DNA of 64,000 nucleotides. It comes from Phycisphaerales bacterium. Its GTDB lineage: Bacteria; Planctomycetota; Phycisphaerae; Tepidisphaerales; Tepidisphaeraceae. Of this stretch, positions 18,704 through 26,986 are shown piece after piece. A program made the translations under genes and the position numbers. A model generated the notes under the pieces. That model had not been told where the DNA came from. It searched no databases and saw only the letters and a program-made list of their open reading frames with translations. Position 1 is the first letter of the stretch, and each line of letters begins with the position of its first letter. The stretch lies in NCBI GenBank assembly GCA_020853095.1, contig JADYZN010000050.1, positions 1 to 64,000 of the forward strand, given 5' to 3'.

Positions 18704-18799
18704 GGCCATCTCCGATTGAAGTATTGGAAATATACCGAACCGGAGAAATTTTCATAACTCTTTTATCAACAACCGCTTCCCGCACATCACGGACACAAT

Positions 18800-18861
18800 C
18801 CTAACAATTCCCGAATATTTTTCTTGACGTCCGATAAATGTTAGGGTAATATTCTCCTAAC
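18800..18861 (+). promoter_or_regulatory. Strong promoter with repeated CCTAAC/GTTAGG operator-like sites
   Basis: TTGACG (18824-18829) and TAATAT (18847-18852) are 17 bp apart. GTTAGG (18840-18845) and CCTAAC (18856-18861) flank the -10 as an inverted repeat, and a third copy, CCTAAC, lies at 18800-18805. The arrangement suggests a dimeric repressor site overlapping the promoter of the 18902 gene. Confidence 0.65.
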
Positions 18862-18901
18862 AACACCCGATCCGTATTTCGGGATTATTTGTCAAGGAGC
18901 G

Positions 18902-19495
18902 ATGATGACCACTCTCCGCCAGATCGAACGACTTTGGACCGCTCGCCGGTACGACCAGCTTTTTCGACAACTCATGGCCACCCGTCCCGAATCTTCCATG
19001 CGGCTGGAGGTGGAACTGGCCGGCGCGGTCCCCGCCGCCGCGTTGGCATTGATTCGTCTTGATGAGCTGTGCCAGAACCATCAATCCTTGGCCACCGAGT
19101 TGTTACGCACCCTGCTGGCTTCACAGGAAGCCGATGGCGGCTGGGTTGACCCGATGACCACCGCCCTTTGTCTGCGTGCCCTGATCACCAACCATGGCGC
19201 CGGGGCCTCCATTGATCGCGGACTGTTTTATCTGGCCAATCTCCAGAAAACCGACGGCATCTGGCCCAATGTTCCCCTGCGAAGGCTTCCCGCTGATCCG
19301 TATGCTTCGGCTTTTATCCTCTATCAGCTTGGCGACCACGCCGGTTTTCGCGCCGCCGTCCGCTTTATCGATGCCCTGAACTGGTTTGACCATCACGAGT
19401 CCACGCTCGACCCCGAAGCCCGACGGCTGTGGGATCGTGCAACCTCCCGTTGTCGAATGGGAAACCCATCCCAATCCGTCTTCGCCTGGTCCTGA
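18902..19495 (+). CDS. Small alpha/alpha-repeat (terpene cyclase/prenyltransferase-like) protein
   Basis: A 197-residue soluble protein with no signal peptide. Residues 70-100 (LASQEADGGWVDPMTTALCLRAL) carry the QxxDGGW-type motif of squalene-cyclase/prenyltransferase toroids, and a second, weaker unit reads LANLQKTDGIWPN with DPYASAFILYQL. There are too few repeats for a full barrel and no DxDD or zinc motif, so it is probably not a cyclase. AAGGAGCG precedes tandem ATGs. It is transcribed alone from the promoter at 18824 and converges on the LysM gene. Confidence 0.6.
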   Translation: MMTTLRQIERLWTARRYDQLFRQLMATRPESSMRLEVELAGAVPAAALALIRLDELCQNHQSLATELLRTLLASQEADGGWVDPMTTALCLRALITNHGAGASIDRGLFYLANLQKTDGIWPNVPLRRLPADPYASAFILYQLGDHAGFRAAVRFIDALNWFDHHESTLDPEARRLWDRATSRCRMGNPSQSVFAWS

Positions 19496-19507
19496 GGCGC
19501 ATAAAAA

Positions 19508-19527
19508 ATGGCGTTGGGTAACGCCAT
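19508..19527 (-). terminator. Terminator after the LysM protein gene
   Basis: ATGGCGTT (19508-19515) and AACGCCAT (19520-19527) form an 8-bp stem with a 4-nt loop. On the minus strand it is followed by six T residues; on the + strand it lies 12 bp after the stop of the 18902 gene and has only weak T content. Confidence 0.8.
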
Positions 19528-19566
19528 GTAAAAAGGGGAATCGCAATATGTTCGACGTGCGGCCGT

Positions 19567-20487
19567 TTATCGCGCCTGGGCGACCGTCGGCGCTTCGGGC
19601 AGTTCCAGCACCGATCCCACCTTCAGCCGGGCGGGGTCGGACCCGATCAGATTCTTGTTTTTCTCGTAAATCTTGTCGACGTATTTTCCATTTCCATAAA
19701 GCTTGACTGAAATCTTGTACAAGCTGTCCCCCTCCTGCACCCGGTATTGCCGGCTGGTATCCAGCGCGGGCGTGTTGGTCGATCCGCCGGCCGATGACTC
19801 ATCGGAAGCCTGAGTCGAACCATTTGGCACCACCTGATGCGGATCCGGCAGATTGATCACCATGCCCGGCCGCAGCTTATGCGGGTCCAACCCCGGATTG
19901 GCCCGTAAAATATGCGGATAATAGTTGGCGCTTCCATACGTCGCCTTCGCAATGGAGGAGAGCGTGTCCCCCTTTTGCACCTTGTACGTCCTGGCCCCGA
20001 CGGGCTGGGTTGATGGAGCATCCGTCGATGCGGGGGTGTTGGCCGCCGCGACGGTTGATCCCGTGCCGGCCGTCGAACTTTGCGTCAGCTCGGTCGATGA
20101 ATTCGTGGGGGTCGGGTCGTGGCTTGGCGGCGTGCTCGTGACCGTCGGCGGCTGCTGGCCGGTCGCCAGCAACTGGTTCCAGTCCGTCACCGACCTCGGA
20201 TCGTTGGGCGTTGTGCTGACCGCCGGCGGAGGGTTGCCCGGTGTCACCGTCGTCGCAAATGGATCGGCCCCCTGCGCGCTGGCCACTTCCGTGCCGGCAT
20301 TGGGCTGTTGTTCGTGCGTGGTGTCCGCCGGGGCCGGAGGTGTTTGGGATGAAGTCGTCTGCTCGATCGCCGGCGTCGGTTCCCCCGCGGTCTGCACGGG
20401 TTTGCTCCGCATCGTCAACGTGTACACCACGATCACCGCGAGCAGCACACCACCGATGGCCAATCCAAATCGCACGTCCTTGCGCAT
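19567..20487 (-). CDS. Membrane-anchored protein with two LysM domains
   Basis: A 306-residue protein with a cytoplasmic MRKDVRFG start, one transmembrane helix (residues 9-27, LAIGGVLLAVIVVYTLTM), a long Thr/Pro/Ser-rich linker to about residue 165, and two LysM domains (YKVQKGDTLSSIAKATYG near 169 and YRVQEGDSLYKISVKLYG near 247). LysM modules bind peptidoglycan or related GlcNAc polymers, so this is probably a wall-bound spacer. It lies 97 bp downstream of secDF on the same strand and has its own terminator. Wall binding fits the intact mur genes elsewhere in the window. Confidence 0.88.
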   Translation of the reverse strand: MRKDVRFGLAIGGVLLAVIVVYTLTMRSKPVQTAGEPTPAIEQTTSSQTPPAPADTTHEQQPNAGTEVASAQGADPFATTVTPGNPPPAVSTTPNDPRSVTDWNQLLATGQQPPTVTSTPPSHDPTPTNSSTELTQSSTAGTGSTVAAANTPASTDAPSTQPVGARTYKVQKGDTLSSIAKATYGSANYYPHILRANPGLDPHKLRPGMVINLPDPHQVVPNGSTQASDESSAGGSTNTPALDTSRQYRVQEGDSLYKISVKLYGNGKYVDKIYEKNKNLIGSDPARLKVGSVLELPEAPTVAQAR

Positions 20488-20584
20488 AAACCAACTCCCT
20501 TCGAGATGTACTTATTTACCCCGGCCAACCGCACCGCGACGTTTGACCGATGGACCTGTACGAGCGGCCATCCCCGTTGTCTCT

Positions 20585-23500
20585 TTATCGTCCGGCCTTT
20601 TGCAACTGCCCGGCGGATGCCTTGTTCGCCGCCGCCTGTTCTTTCTTGCCACCCCACAGCAAAATCGGCGAGGCGATTGCAATCGACGAGTACGTGCCGA
20701 CAAATATGCCAACCAGCATCACAAAAGTAAAGCCGTGAATCGCCGGCCCGCCCAACAAATACATCACCGCCACGGTTGTCAGCGTCGTTCCGCTGGTCAA
20801 CAGCGTCCGCGACAACGTCTGGTTGATCGAATCGTTGATGACCTGCCGGCTCAAATGCCCGAATCGCCCGCGGTTTTCACGAATCCGGTCAAAGACCACG
20901 ATCGTATCCACCATCGAGTAACCCAACACCGTCAATACCGCCGCCACCACCGTCAAATTGACCCGGAACGGCTCGATCAGCAGCGCACGCCCGAAAAACG
21001 TCTGCCCCAGGTAATGCGACAACCCGATGAACCCGACCACCATCAGCGTATCGTGAACCGTCGCCACGATGGTGGCCGTCCCGTAACGCAGGTCGCCAAA
21101 CCGCAGCCAGATGTACACCATGATCGCCAGCGACGAGAAGACCACCGCCAGCAGCGCATCGCGGGATGTTTCGCCCGCCACCTGCGCGTCAAAGTTCGAC
21201 ACCTTGTTCAACTGCGCCGGCTTGCTGATCGCCTCGTTGACGATCTGCCAGAACGGCCCGGCCAGGTCGTCGCGCCATTTGGCCGGATCGGCCGAATAGG
21301 GCAACGCCGGGTCCGACGTCAAAATCACCGCCCATTTCACCGGCTGGCCCTGATCCACAACGTCCGATTCCACCTTGAAATCGTGGAATGGCGGCTGCGT
21401 CCCATCCGGCCTCGGCTGCAATTGCTGCCCTTCGATTCGCGACCGGATCTCCTTCAAACTCAACGGAGGCGTCAGGTTTTGCAGAACAATCGCCACGCCG
21501 CCCTGATAATCCGCGACCGATCGCGGCTTGAAATTGTTCACGCTGAAACTGGTGTTCTGGATCGGCAGAACCTGGGCATCGACCACCTCGTTGATCGGGC
21601 GGTCGGCCCCTTCAAATTGCGATGGCAACTCCAGCTTCAGGCGGTCGCCCATGACGTCCAGAATCGCGTTGCGAACCTGGATGCTGTTGGCGTTAGCCGT
21701 CACCACTTCGTAATCCCGCTGCGTGTCCCCCACCGTCACCACGCTGGGACTGGGAATCTCGGCGGGCTTTTGTTCCAGCAGCTTCAACACCCGCGGCTGG
21801 TCCATCGGCTCCTTCAATTCAAACTGCACGCTGGTTCCCGACGCGAATTCGATGTCCAGCAGTTTGCCCTGCTGGTATTTGACCACCAGCGCCGTCAGCC
21901 CCGCGATCAACAGCACCGCGCTGACGGTGATGAACCATCCGATTTTGCCCATCCAGTCCACTTTCGGATGCAGCAGCCGCGCCACCGCCGGCACCGACAC
22001 CGGCAGACTTCCCAGCTTTTTAAGCCCGAAATGATCCAGCCAGATGCCGAAGATCGTCTTGGTCACAAACAGCGACGTGAACAGCGAGCTGAGCAGGCCG
22101 ATCGCAAGCGTCAGCCCGAATCCCTTCACTTCCTCGGAACCGAAATAATACAGCACCACGCAGGTGATCAGCGTCGTGACGTTCGAGTCCACGATCGCGC
22201 TCAAGGCGCGGTCGTACGCATTGCGCAGCGCCATCCGCAGCGACAACCCCCGCGACTGTTCTTCGCGCAAACGCTCGAAAATCAGCACGTTGGCATCCAC
22301 CGCGATGCCCATCGTCAGCACGATGCCCGCGATGGCCGGCAGCGTAAACGTCGCCCCCAGCGCCGCCATCGACCCCAGGATCAGGACGATGTTCAACACC
22401 AGCGCCACCACCGCCACGATCCCCGACATGTGGTAGTAGACGATCATCAGCAGACTGACCGCGATCAAACCCACCACGCACGACATCAGCCCGCGGCGAA
22501 GATTGTCCGCTCCCAGTTGCGGCCCGATCGTCTGTTCGCGGATCGGTTCCTCGGCCAGCTGCGCCGGCAGCGAACCGGCGTTGAGCGTGTTGATCAGATA
22601 ATTCAGTTCCTGGTCGGTGAATCCGTTCGCCCCGCCGCCGCTGATGGTCCCGCTGCCGCCGGTGATCGCCTCGTTGATGTTGGGGGCGCTGATCACCTTG
22701 TTGTCCAGCACGATCGCCAGCGGCTTGCCGACATTCCCCCGCGTCAAATCCGCGAACAGCGCGGCGCCGGTGCTGTCAAACTGAAACCCCACCGCCTTCT
22801 GGGCCGCGAATCCTTTTTCGATGCGGGTCGAATAGGCCTGCTGCAACCCCCACGTCGCGCCGCCCGGCCGATGGGTCATCGACTTGTCGGACGTGTCATA
22901 GGCCAGGACGTAATACTTGTCGTTGTACATCTGCAGCATTTCGTGCTGCTGCTTGAATTCCTCGGGCCGATCCACCTGGTACCAGCGCATCTGGTCGTTG
23001 GCCTGCGGCGCGGGGCCTTTTTGCTTCAGCCGCTGGATCATCGCCTGAACGTCCGACGAGGTCTCCGTCACCAGGATGTGAAATTCCAGCACGCCCGACC
23101 CGCGCAGCAACCGCTTGAGTTCGGCCGCGTCGTCGATGTTTCCCCGAACCTTGCTGAACTGCTCCCCCTGCTTGATCATCTGATCGATCGCCTTGAGGCG
23201 AGCGGGGAAATCGGCGTATTTTTCCTTCAATTCCTTCAGCCGCTGATCCCGTCGATCCGGGGCCAGCTCGATGATCTGTTCCAGGTCGGCCGCGCTCAGA
23301 TTCGTCTCGTCGATGCGCAGCTTCAACTGGTCATAATTCAACTCCGCGTCGGCCTGGGCCTTGAAATCCTGTTTGGCCTGTGCCGCCTGGATCGCCTTGT
23401 GGGTATCCACCAGTTCGGCGAACAGTTTTTTGCGGGCGGCCGATCCTTCGGTCAGTTCGTCCAGCCGGGCCTGGTTGCCCGCCTCAACCGCGCTGATGAC

Positions 23501-23881
23501 ATCGGCGGCGCGGACGTTGGTCGCTTCCAGTTCACGCTGGGCGTTCAGATACGACTCGCGGAGCTTGCGGCTTTCTTCGCTGTTGCCGCTGGAAGGCATC
23601 TGGATTTCCAGACGGTTGTTCCCCTGCGGCCGCCAGATCAGGTTGCGAACGCCCTGCGGGTCCACCCGCTTTTTGAGCGAATCCATCACCTTGACCGCGA
23701 GGTTTTCATCGCTGGTCCCGGGCGCCGCCTTGATCTCGTACAGCAGGCTGGTGCCGCCGGCCATGTCGATGCCGGGCTTGAGGTTGGGATGGGTGAAATT
23801 CCCCGTTGGGAAAATCGCCCACAAGGCGATCGCCAGGATCGCCAGAATCAAAAACACGCGGCCGGAATGATTGTGTGACAT
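20585..23881 (-). CDS. secDF: Fused protein translocase subunits SecD-SecF
   Basis: A single 1098-residue chain combining SecD (to about residue 640) and SecF (from about 700), which use the proton gradient to pull exported proteins from SecYEG. SecD shows GIDMAGGTSLLYEI near residue 37 and the QEVNLQFD-like FQFDSTGAALFADLT; both halves have six-helix membrane domains with the conserved IGMAVDANVLIFER-type (here MGIAVDANVLIFERLRE) and YSMVDTIVVFDRIREN motifs. An unusual helical, charged insertion of about 150 residues (roughly 75-225) sits in the first periplasmic domain. yajC and tgt precede it, the standard gene order. Confidence 0.96.
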   Translation of the reverse strand: MSHNHSGRVFLILAILAIALWAIFPTGNFTHPNLKPGIDMAGGTSLLYEIKAAPGTSDENLAVKVMDSLKKRVDPQGVRNLIWRPQGNNRLEIQMPSSGNSEESRKLRESYLNAQRELEATNVRAADVISAVEAGNQARLDELTEGSAARKKLFAELVDTHKAIQAAQAKQDFKAQADAELNYDQLKLRIDETNLSAADLEQIIELAPDRRDQRLKELKEKYADFPARLKAIDQMIKQGEQFSKVRGNIDDAAELKRLLRGSGVLEFHILVTETSSDVQAMIQRLKQKGPAPQANDQMRWYQVDRPEEFKQQHEMLQMYNDKYYVLAYDTSDKSMTHRPGGATWGLQQAYSTRIEKGFAAQKAVGFQFDSTGAALFADLTRGNVGKPLAIVLDNKVISAPNINEAITGGSGTISGGGANGFTDQELNYLINTLNAGSLPAQLAEEPIREQTIGPQLGADNLRRGLMSCVVGLIAVSLLMIVYYHMSGIVAVVALVLNIVLILGSMAALGATFTLPAIAGIVLTMGIAVDANVLIFERLREEQSRGLSLRMALRNAYDRALSAIVDSNVTTLITCVVLYYFGSEEVKGFGLTLAIGLLSSLFTSLFVTKTIFGIWLDHFGLKKLGSLPVSVPAVARLLHPKVDWMGKIGWFITVSAVLLIAGLTALVVKYQQGKLLDIEFASGTSVQFELKEPMDQPRVLKLLEQKPAEIPSPSVVTVGDTQRDYEVVTANANSIQVRNAILDVMGDRLKLELPSQFEGADRPINEVVDAQVLPIQNTSFSVNNFKPRSVADYQGGVAIVLQNLTPPLSLKEIRSRIEGQQLQPRPDGTQPPFHDFKVESDVVDQGQPVKWAVILTSDPALPYSADPAKWRDDLAGPFWQIVNEAISKPAQLNKVSNFDAQVAGETSRDALLAVVFSSLAIMVYIWLRFGDLRYGTATIVATVHDTLMVVGFIGLSHYLGQTFFGRALLIEPFRVNLTVVAAVLTVLGYSMVDTIVVFDRIRENRGRFGHLSRQVINDSINQTLSRTLLTSGTTLTTVAVMYLLGGPAIHGFTFVMLVGIFVGTYSSIAIASPILLWGGKKEQAAANKASAGQLQKAGR

Positions 23882-23936
23882 GGGCTTGTAAAGTGAATCC
23901 GTTGGCTAGTTGCAATGAAAAGGGTCGTCGTGCGGA

Positions 23937-24329
23937 TTATTTTTCCGATTTTTCTTCCTCGATCACGCGATGGATGGCGCTGCGAGAAAACCGAATCTTG
24001 GCATTGGAGCTTTCGTCCACCTTGACCAGGATTTCGGTGTCGCGGGCCTCGACGACGGTTCCGAGAATCCCGCCGATCGTCTGCACGCGATCGCCTTTTT
24101 TCAGCTCCGACAACATATCCTTACGTTTGCGGTCGTCCTTTCGTTTGGACCGAAAGATAAAAAGATAAAAAACCACCGCGATCAAAATCAGCGGAACCAT
24201 CGGGCTGGCCCAGATGGGGGCTTCCGGGCGGGTGGCGGGCGCGGGGGCGCCGTTGGCGTCTAAGACCGTCGGTTGGGTCTGGGCCAGAATTACCGTATGC
24301 GTCAAAGCAAGCTCCTCAATGTAAAACAT
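23937..24329 (-). CDS. yajC: Preprotein translocase subunit YajC
   Basis: A 130-residue protein with a Pro/Ala-rich N-terminal segment, one transmembrane helix (VPLILIAVVFYLFIFRS), then a basic stretch and the conserved LKKGDRVQTIGGILGTVVEARDTEI. YajC joins SecDF in the holotranslocon. The ATG overlaps the last base of the tgt stop (TAATG), implying translational coupling, and secDF follows 55 bp later. Confidence 0.93.
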   Translation of the reverse strand: MFYIEELALTHTVILAQTQPTVLDANGAPAPATRPEAPIWASPMVPLILIAVVFYLFIFRSKRKDDRKRKDMLSELKKGDRVQTIGGILGTVVEARDTEILVKVDESSNAKIRFSRSAIHRVIEEEKSEK

Positions 24330-25477
24330 TACTCGTTCACCGGGCCATCGTTTGACGGTCCCAGCCGGCAGCGCGGGTCGGTTCGGGCAAACGCATCAAA
24401 CGTTTCCTGCTCGATCGCCCGCCGCAGGTCGGCCATCAGCCGCTGATAGAACCGGATATTATGCAGGGAAACAAGGATCGGGCCAAGCATCTCGGAGGCG
24501 AAAAAAAAGTGGCGGATCGCCCCCCGGCTGAAATTCCGGCACGCCACGCAGTCGCAACCGGCCTCAATCGGCCGATCATCGCGGGCATATTGGCTGTTTC
24601 TCAACCTCAAAGGCCCATCGGAACAAAAGGCATAGGCATTGCGCCCGTTGCGGGTCGGCAACACGCAATCGAACATGTCGATCCCCGCCGCCACCGCCGC
24701 CACAATGTCACGGGGAAAACCCACCCCCATCAGGTATCGAGGGCGATCCACGGGCAAAATCGGGCAAATCCCGTTCAAAACCGTCACCATCGACTCAAAC
24801 CCCTCCCCCACCGCCAGCCCGCCCATCGCGTAGCCGGGAAGATTCAACTCGATGAGGCTTTGGGCGCATCGTTTGCGCAAATTCAGGTCGGTTCCACCCT
24901 GCACGATGCCAAAAAGGGCCTGCTCATCCGGCCGACGATGGGCGTCGATGCACTGTCTTGCCCATCGCAAGGTCCGATCAACCGCCCGGACATGCTCATC
25001 GGCCGGGGCATCGGCCGGCGGACATTGATCAAACGCCATGATGATGTCCGCACCCAACGCATTTTGCACCTGCATCGATCGCGCAGGCGTCAGATGAACC
25101 ATCGCCCCGTCAATGTGGCTTTTGAACGTCACCCCGTGGTCGTCGATGCGGTTGAGGTCGGCCAGTGAAAAAACCTGAAACCCACCCGAATCAGTCAAAA
25201 TCGGCCCGTTCCACCCCATGAACCGATGCAAATCCCCCAAATCCGCCACCACCTGTTCACCCGGCCGAAGCATCAAATGATAGGTGTTGGCCAAAATACA
25301 TTGCGCCCCCGTGGCGGCCACATCCGATGGCAACAGCCCCTTGATCGTCCCCTGCGTCCCCACCGGCATGAACGCCGGCGTATCAAACACCCCATGCGGC
25401 GTCTCGATCTGTCCCCGCCGTGCCTTGGACGACGAATCCTGGGCAAGAAGTTGATATCGAACGGGGTAATTGTTCAT
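24329..25477 (-). CDS. tgt: Queuine/preQ1 tRNA-guanine transglycosylase
   Basis: The 382 residues match Tgt, which swaps guanine-34 of GUN-anticodon tRNAs for preQ1. FDTPAFMPVGTQGTIKGL and the catalytic TDSGGFQVFSL region, then GIVQGG and the second aspartate segment MFDCVLPTRNGRN are present; the zinc site is CDCVACRNF with the histidine in RHFF. The gene heads the tgt-yajC-secDF cluster, an arrangement common in bacteria although the modification and export functions are unrelated. Confidence 0.96.
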   Translation of the reverse strand: MNNYPVRYQLLAQDSSSKARRGQIETPHGVFDTPAFMPVGTQGTIKGLLPSDVAATGAQCILANTYHLMLRPGEQVVADLGDLHRFMGWNGPILTDSGGFQVFSLADLNRIDDHGVTFKSHIDGAMVHLTPARSMQVQNALGADIIMAFDQCPPADAPADEHVRAVDRTLRWARQCIDAHRRPDEQALFGIVQGGTDLNLRKRCAQSLIELNLPGYAMGGLAVGEGFESMVTVLNGICPILPVDRPRYLMGVGFPRDIVAAVAAGIDMFDCVLPTRNGRNAYAFCSDGPLRLRNSQYARDDRPIEAGCDCVACRNFSRGAIRHFFFASEMLGPILVSLHNIRFYQRLMADLRRAIEQETFDAFARTDPRCRLGPSNDGPVNE

Positions 25478-25506
25478 CCAACCCGAAGGTTAGCGGAGCG
25501 GAATGG

Positions 25507-25524
25507 AACGCTCAAGCGAGCGTT
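25507..25524. repeat. Small hairpin upstream of tgt
   Basis: AACGCTC and GAGCGTT form a 7-bp stem with an AAGC loop, in the 120-bp gap between tgt and the DUF433 gene. TTTTGTT follows on the + strand, but no + strand gene ends nearby; it may be a remnant terminator. Confidence 0.35.
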
Positions 25525-25527
25525 TTG

Positions 25528-25605
25528 TTAAATAAGTTCTACAAGGGCATCGCCGCTTTGTAACCGTTCGATCACAGATAAAAATGGAACAACATACTCA
25601 GGCAA
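25528..25605 (-). pseudogene. Possible C-terminal remnant of a DUF5615-type partner
   Basis: In another frame overlapping the DUF433 stop, about 25 residues ending VIERLQSGDALVELI then stop resemble the tail of DUF5615-type PIN-like proteins. No start and no catalytic region remain. The similarity is from memory and weak. Confidence 0.2.
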
Positions 25606-25822
25606 TTTGCAGAATGGGATGATCAGCCTGCGCGGCGGCGAATTGCAAGGCGGCGCGGATGTCCTCCGGTTCGAGATAAGGATAGTCCGCCAAAATCTCC
25701 TGCCGGTCGGCTCCAGCGGCAAGCATTTCCAGAATGTCCTTGACGCGAATGCGCAGGCCGCGAATGCAAGGTCGTCCACCGCATTGTTTAGGATTGATGG
25801 TGATCCGTTCGAGTGGGTTCAT
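25598..25822 (-). CDS. DUF433 family protein (antitoxin-like)
   Basis: A 74-residue protein of the DUF433 family: MNPLERITINPKQCGGRPC, then IRGLRIRVKDILEMLAAG, then ILADYPYLEPEDIRAALQFA is the complete domain, including the PxxxxGxPxI-like start and the YPxLxxEDI helix. Members have a helix-turn-helix fold and usually sit beside a DUF5615 PIN-like nuclease as a toxin-antitoxin pair. GGAG lies 6 nt before this ATG. Here no intact partner follows; the next bases encode only a short possible remnant. Confidence 0.8.
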   Translation of the reverse strand: MNPLERITINPKQCGGRPCIRGLRIRVKDILEMLAAGADRQEILADYPYLEPEDIRAALQFAAAQADHPILQIA

Positions 25823-25887
25823 GCCTGTCTCCATTGCATGCGACTGAACGCACGTTGGCCCCATTTTATCAGAAAAAAGATTCAAAT

Positions 25888-26280
25888 TCACACGTACGAC
25901 TTGAGATAAATCAGCAGGTCTTCGGCGGGAAGGAGTTTGGGGAGGGTGCCGACGTGGTGGAAGCCGTGGTCGGTTAAAAAGGCGCGGCCGAGGACATGGG
26001 ATTTTTGGCGGACGGCCATCCAGACCTGTCGAAGGGGTTGGCGGCGTTTGCGGCAGTGGGATTGGGCCTGGGCGATGATGGATTCCAGAAGTTGAGCGCC
26101 CAGCCCTTTGCGCTGGCGGTCAGGGGGAATTTCCAGTTCGAGAATCTGCACGATGCCCGGCGCGCTGTAATGCCAGCAGGCCCGGCCGGCGGGTTTGCCA
26201 TCGTCCATCAGACGGATGGTTTGTACCAGCGGCGAATCGCCAATCTGGTCGAGGGGAGGATCGTATGCCAGTTCCATCAT
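25888..26280 (-). CDS. GNAT-family N-acetyltransferase
   Basis: A 130-residue protein with the acetyl-CoA loop PPDRQRKGLGAQLLESII (RxxGxG) preceded by the beta strand VQILELEI and followed by FLTDHGFHHVG. The start is placed at the tandem ATG at 26280 because an earlier frame would run deep into the upstream lipoprotein gene, whose stop is 13 bp away. Acceptor unknown. It is probably co-transcribed with that lipoprotein gene and the amidohydrolase before it. Confidence 0.82.
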   Translation of the reverse strand: MMELAYDPPLDQIGDSPLVQTIRLMDDGKPAGRACWHYSAPGIVQILELEIPPDRQRKGLGAQLLESIIAQAQSHCRKRRQPLRQVWMAVRQKSHVLGRAFLTDHGFHHVGTLPKLLPAEDLLIYLKSYV

Positions 26281-26293
26281 GGAGATCGCGGTC

Positions 26294-26965
26294 TTAGGGC
26301 GCCGGCGGGTTGGGATGCGGGCCGAGTCGGGCGTTGGCGGTGTTGGCCCTGGCCTGGGCGGGTGTGGATTGCAGCGAACGGACATCGGCAAGCGTCTGGA
26401 TGACGCGCCCGCCATCGTTGAGGGCGGTGATGCTGCCGTGCAGGGTGGCCTGGCCGATCGGATCGGTCATGCGGCCGCGAATTTCGATCGGCGTGAGGGT
26501 GGCGTTGCGGACTTCGAGGGTTCGATAATCGCCCGATCCGTGAACGGTGACATAGGCCGCACCCTGATAATGCAGCAAATCGGCGCCGCGGTCGCTCCCG
26601 GCCGGGGTGATGTACCAGTCGATGGAGGCGTTGACTGCGGAGGGATGGTCGGCCTTGACGCCGCTGAGCGGCCGCCAGAACAGGTGCAGATAGACCACCT
26701 GCCGCAAAGGCGGGGTCGAAGCGGGATGCAGGGTCGATTGATCGTGGCTTGTGTTGGCCGGTGAGGGTTCATCGATCAGGACGACCTGGATATCGCCATT
26801 GGCATCCTGGCCGATGAAGGCCTGATCGAAGTCCTGTAAATACTGGGTCCTGGATTGCGTGGAAGCCAGTCGCAACGACCCCCCGGGCGTGGCACAACCA
26901 CCCGCCAGCGCCAGTATTGAAGCAAAGGACAATAAAATCCGAATGTGTTTCACGCCATTACCCAT
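26294..26965 (-). CDS. Lipoprotein of unknown function
   Basis: A 223-residue protein with a lipoprotein signal ending at LALAGGC (cysteine 24). The mature part is beta-rich (VVYLHLFWRPLSGVKADHPSA, SIDWYITPAG, HYQGAAYVTVHGSG), ending in a Pro/Ala-rich tail. I do not recognise the family; the hydrophilic, mixed-beta nature suggests an envelope protein facing the periplasm or surface. It lies 21 bp after the amidohydrolase stop. Confidence 0.7.
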   Translation of the reverse strand: MGNGVKHIRILLSFASILALAGGCATPGGSLRLASTQSRTQYLQDFDQAFIGQDANGDIQVVLIDEPSPANTSHDQSTLHPASTPPLRQVVYLHLFWRPLSGVKADHPSAVNASIDWYITPAGSDRGADLLHYQGAAYVTVHGSGDYRTLEVRNATLTPIEIRGRMTDPIGQATLHGSITALNDGGRVIQTLADVRSLQSTPAQARANTANARLGPHPNPPAP

Positions 26966-26986
26966 CCTTGGGCAAAAAGTTTCAAA

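Noticed and set aside
19925-23878. A 1317-codon open frame on the + strand, antisense to secDF and the LysM gene
   Set aside because: Its product is Arg/His/Gln-rich low-complexity sequence, the typical antisense shadow of a GC-rich gene with biased third positions; the opposite strand encodes SecDF with all motifs.
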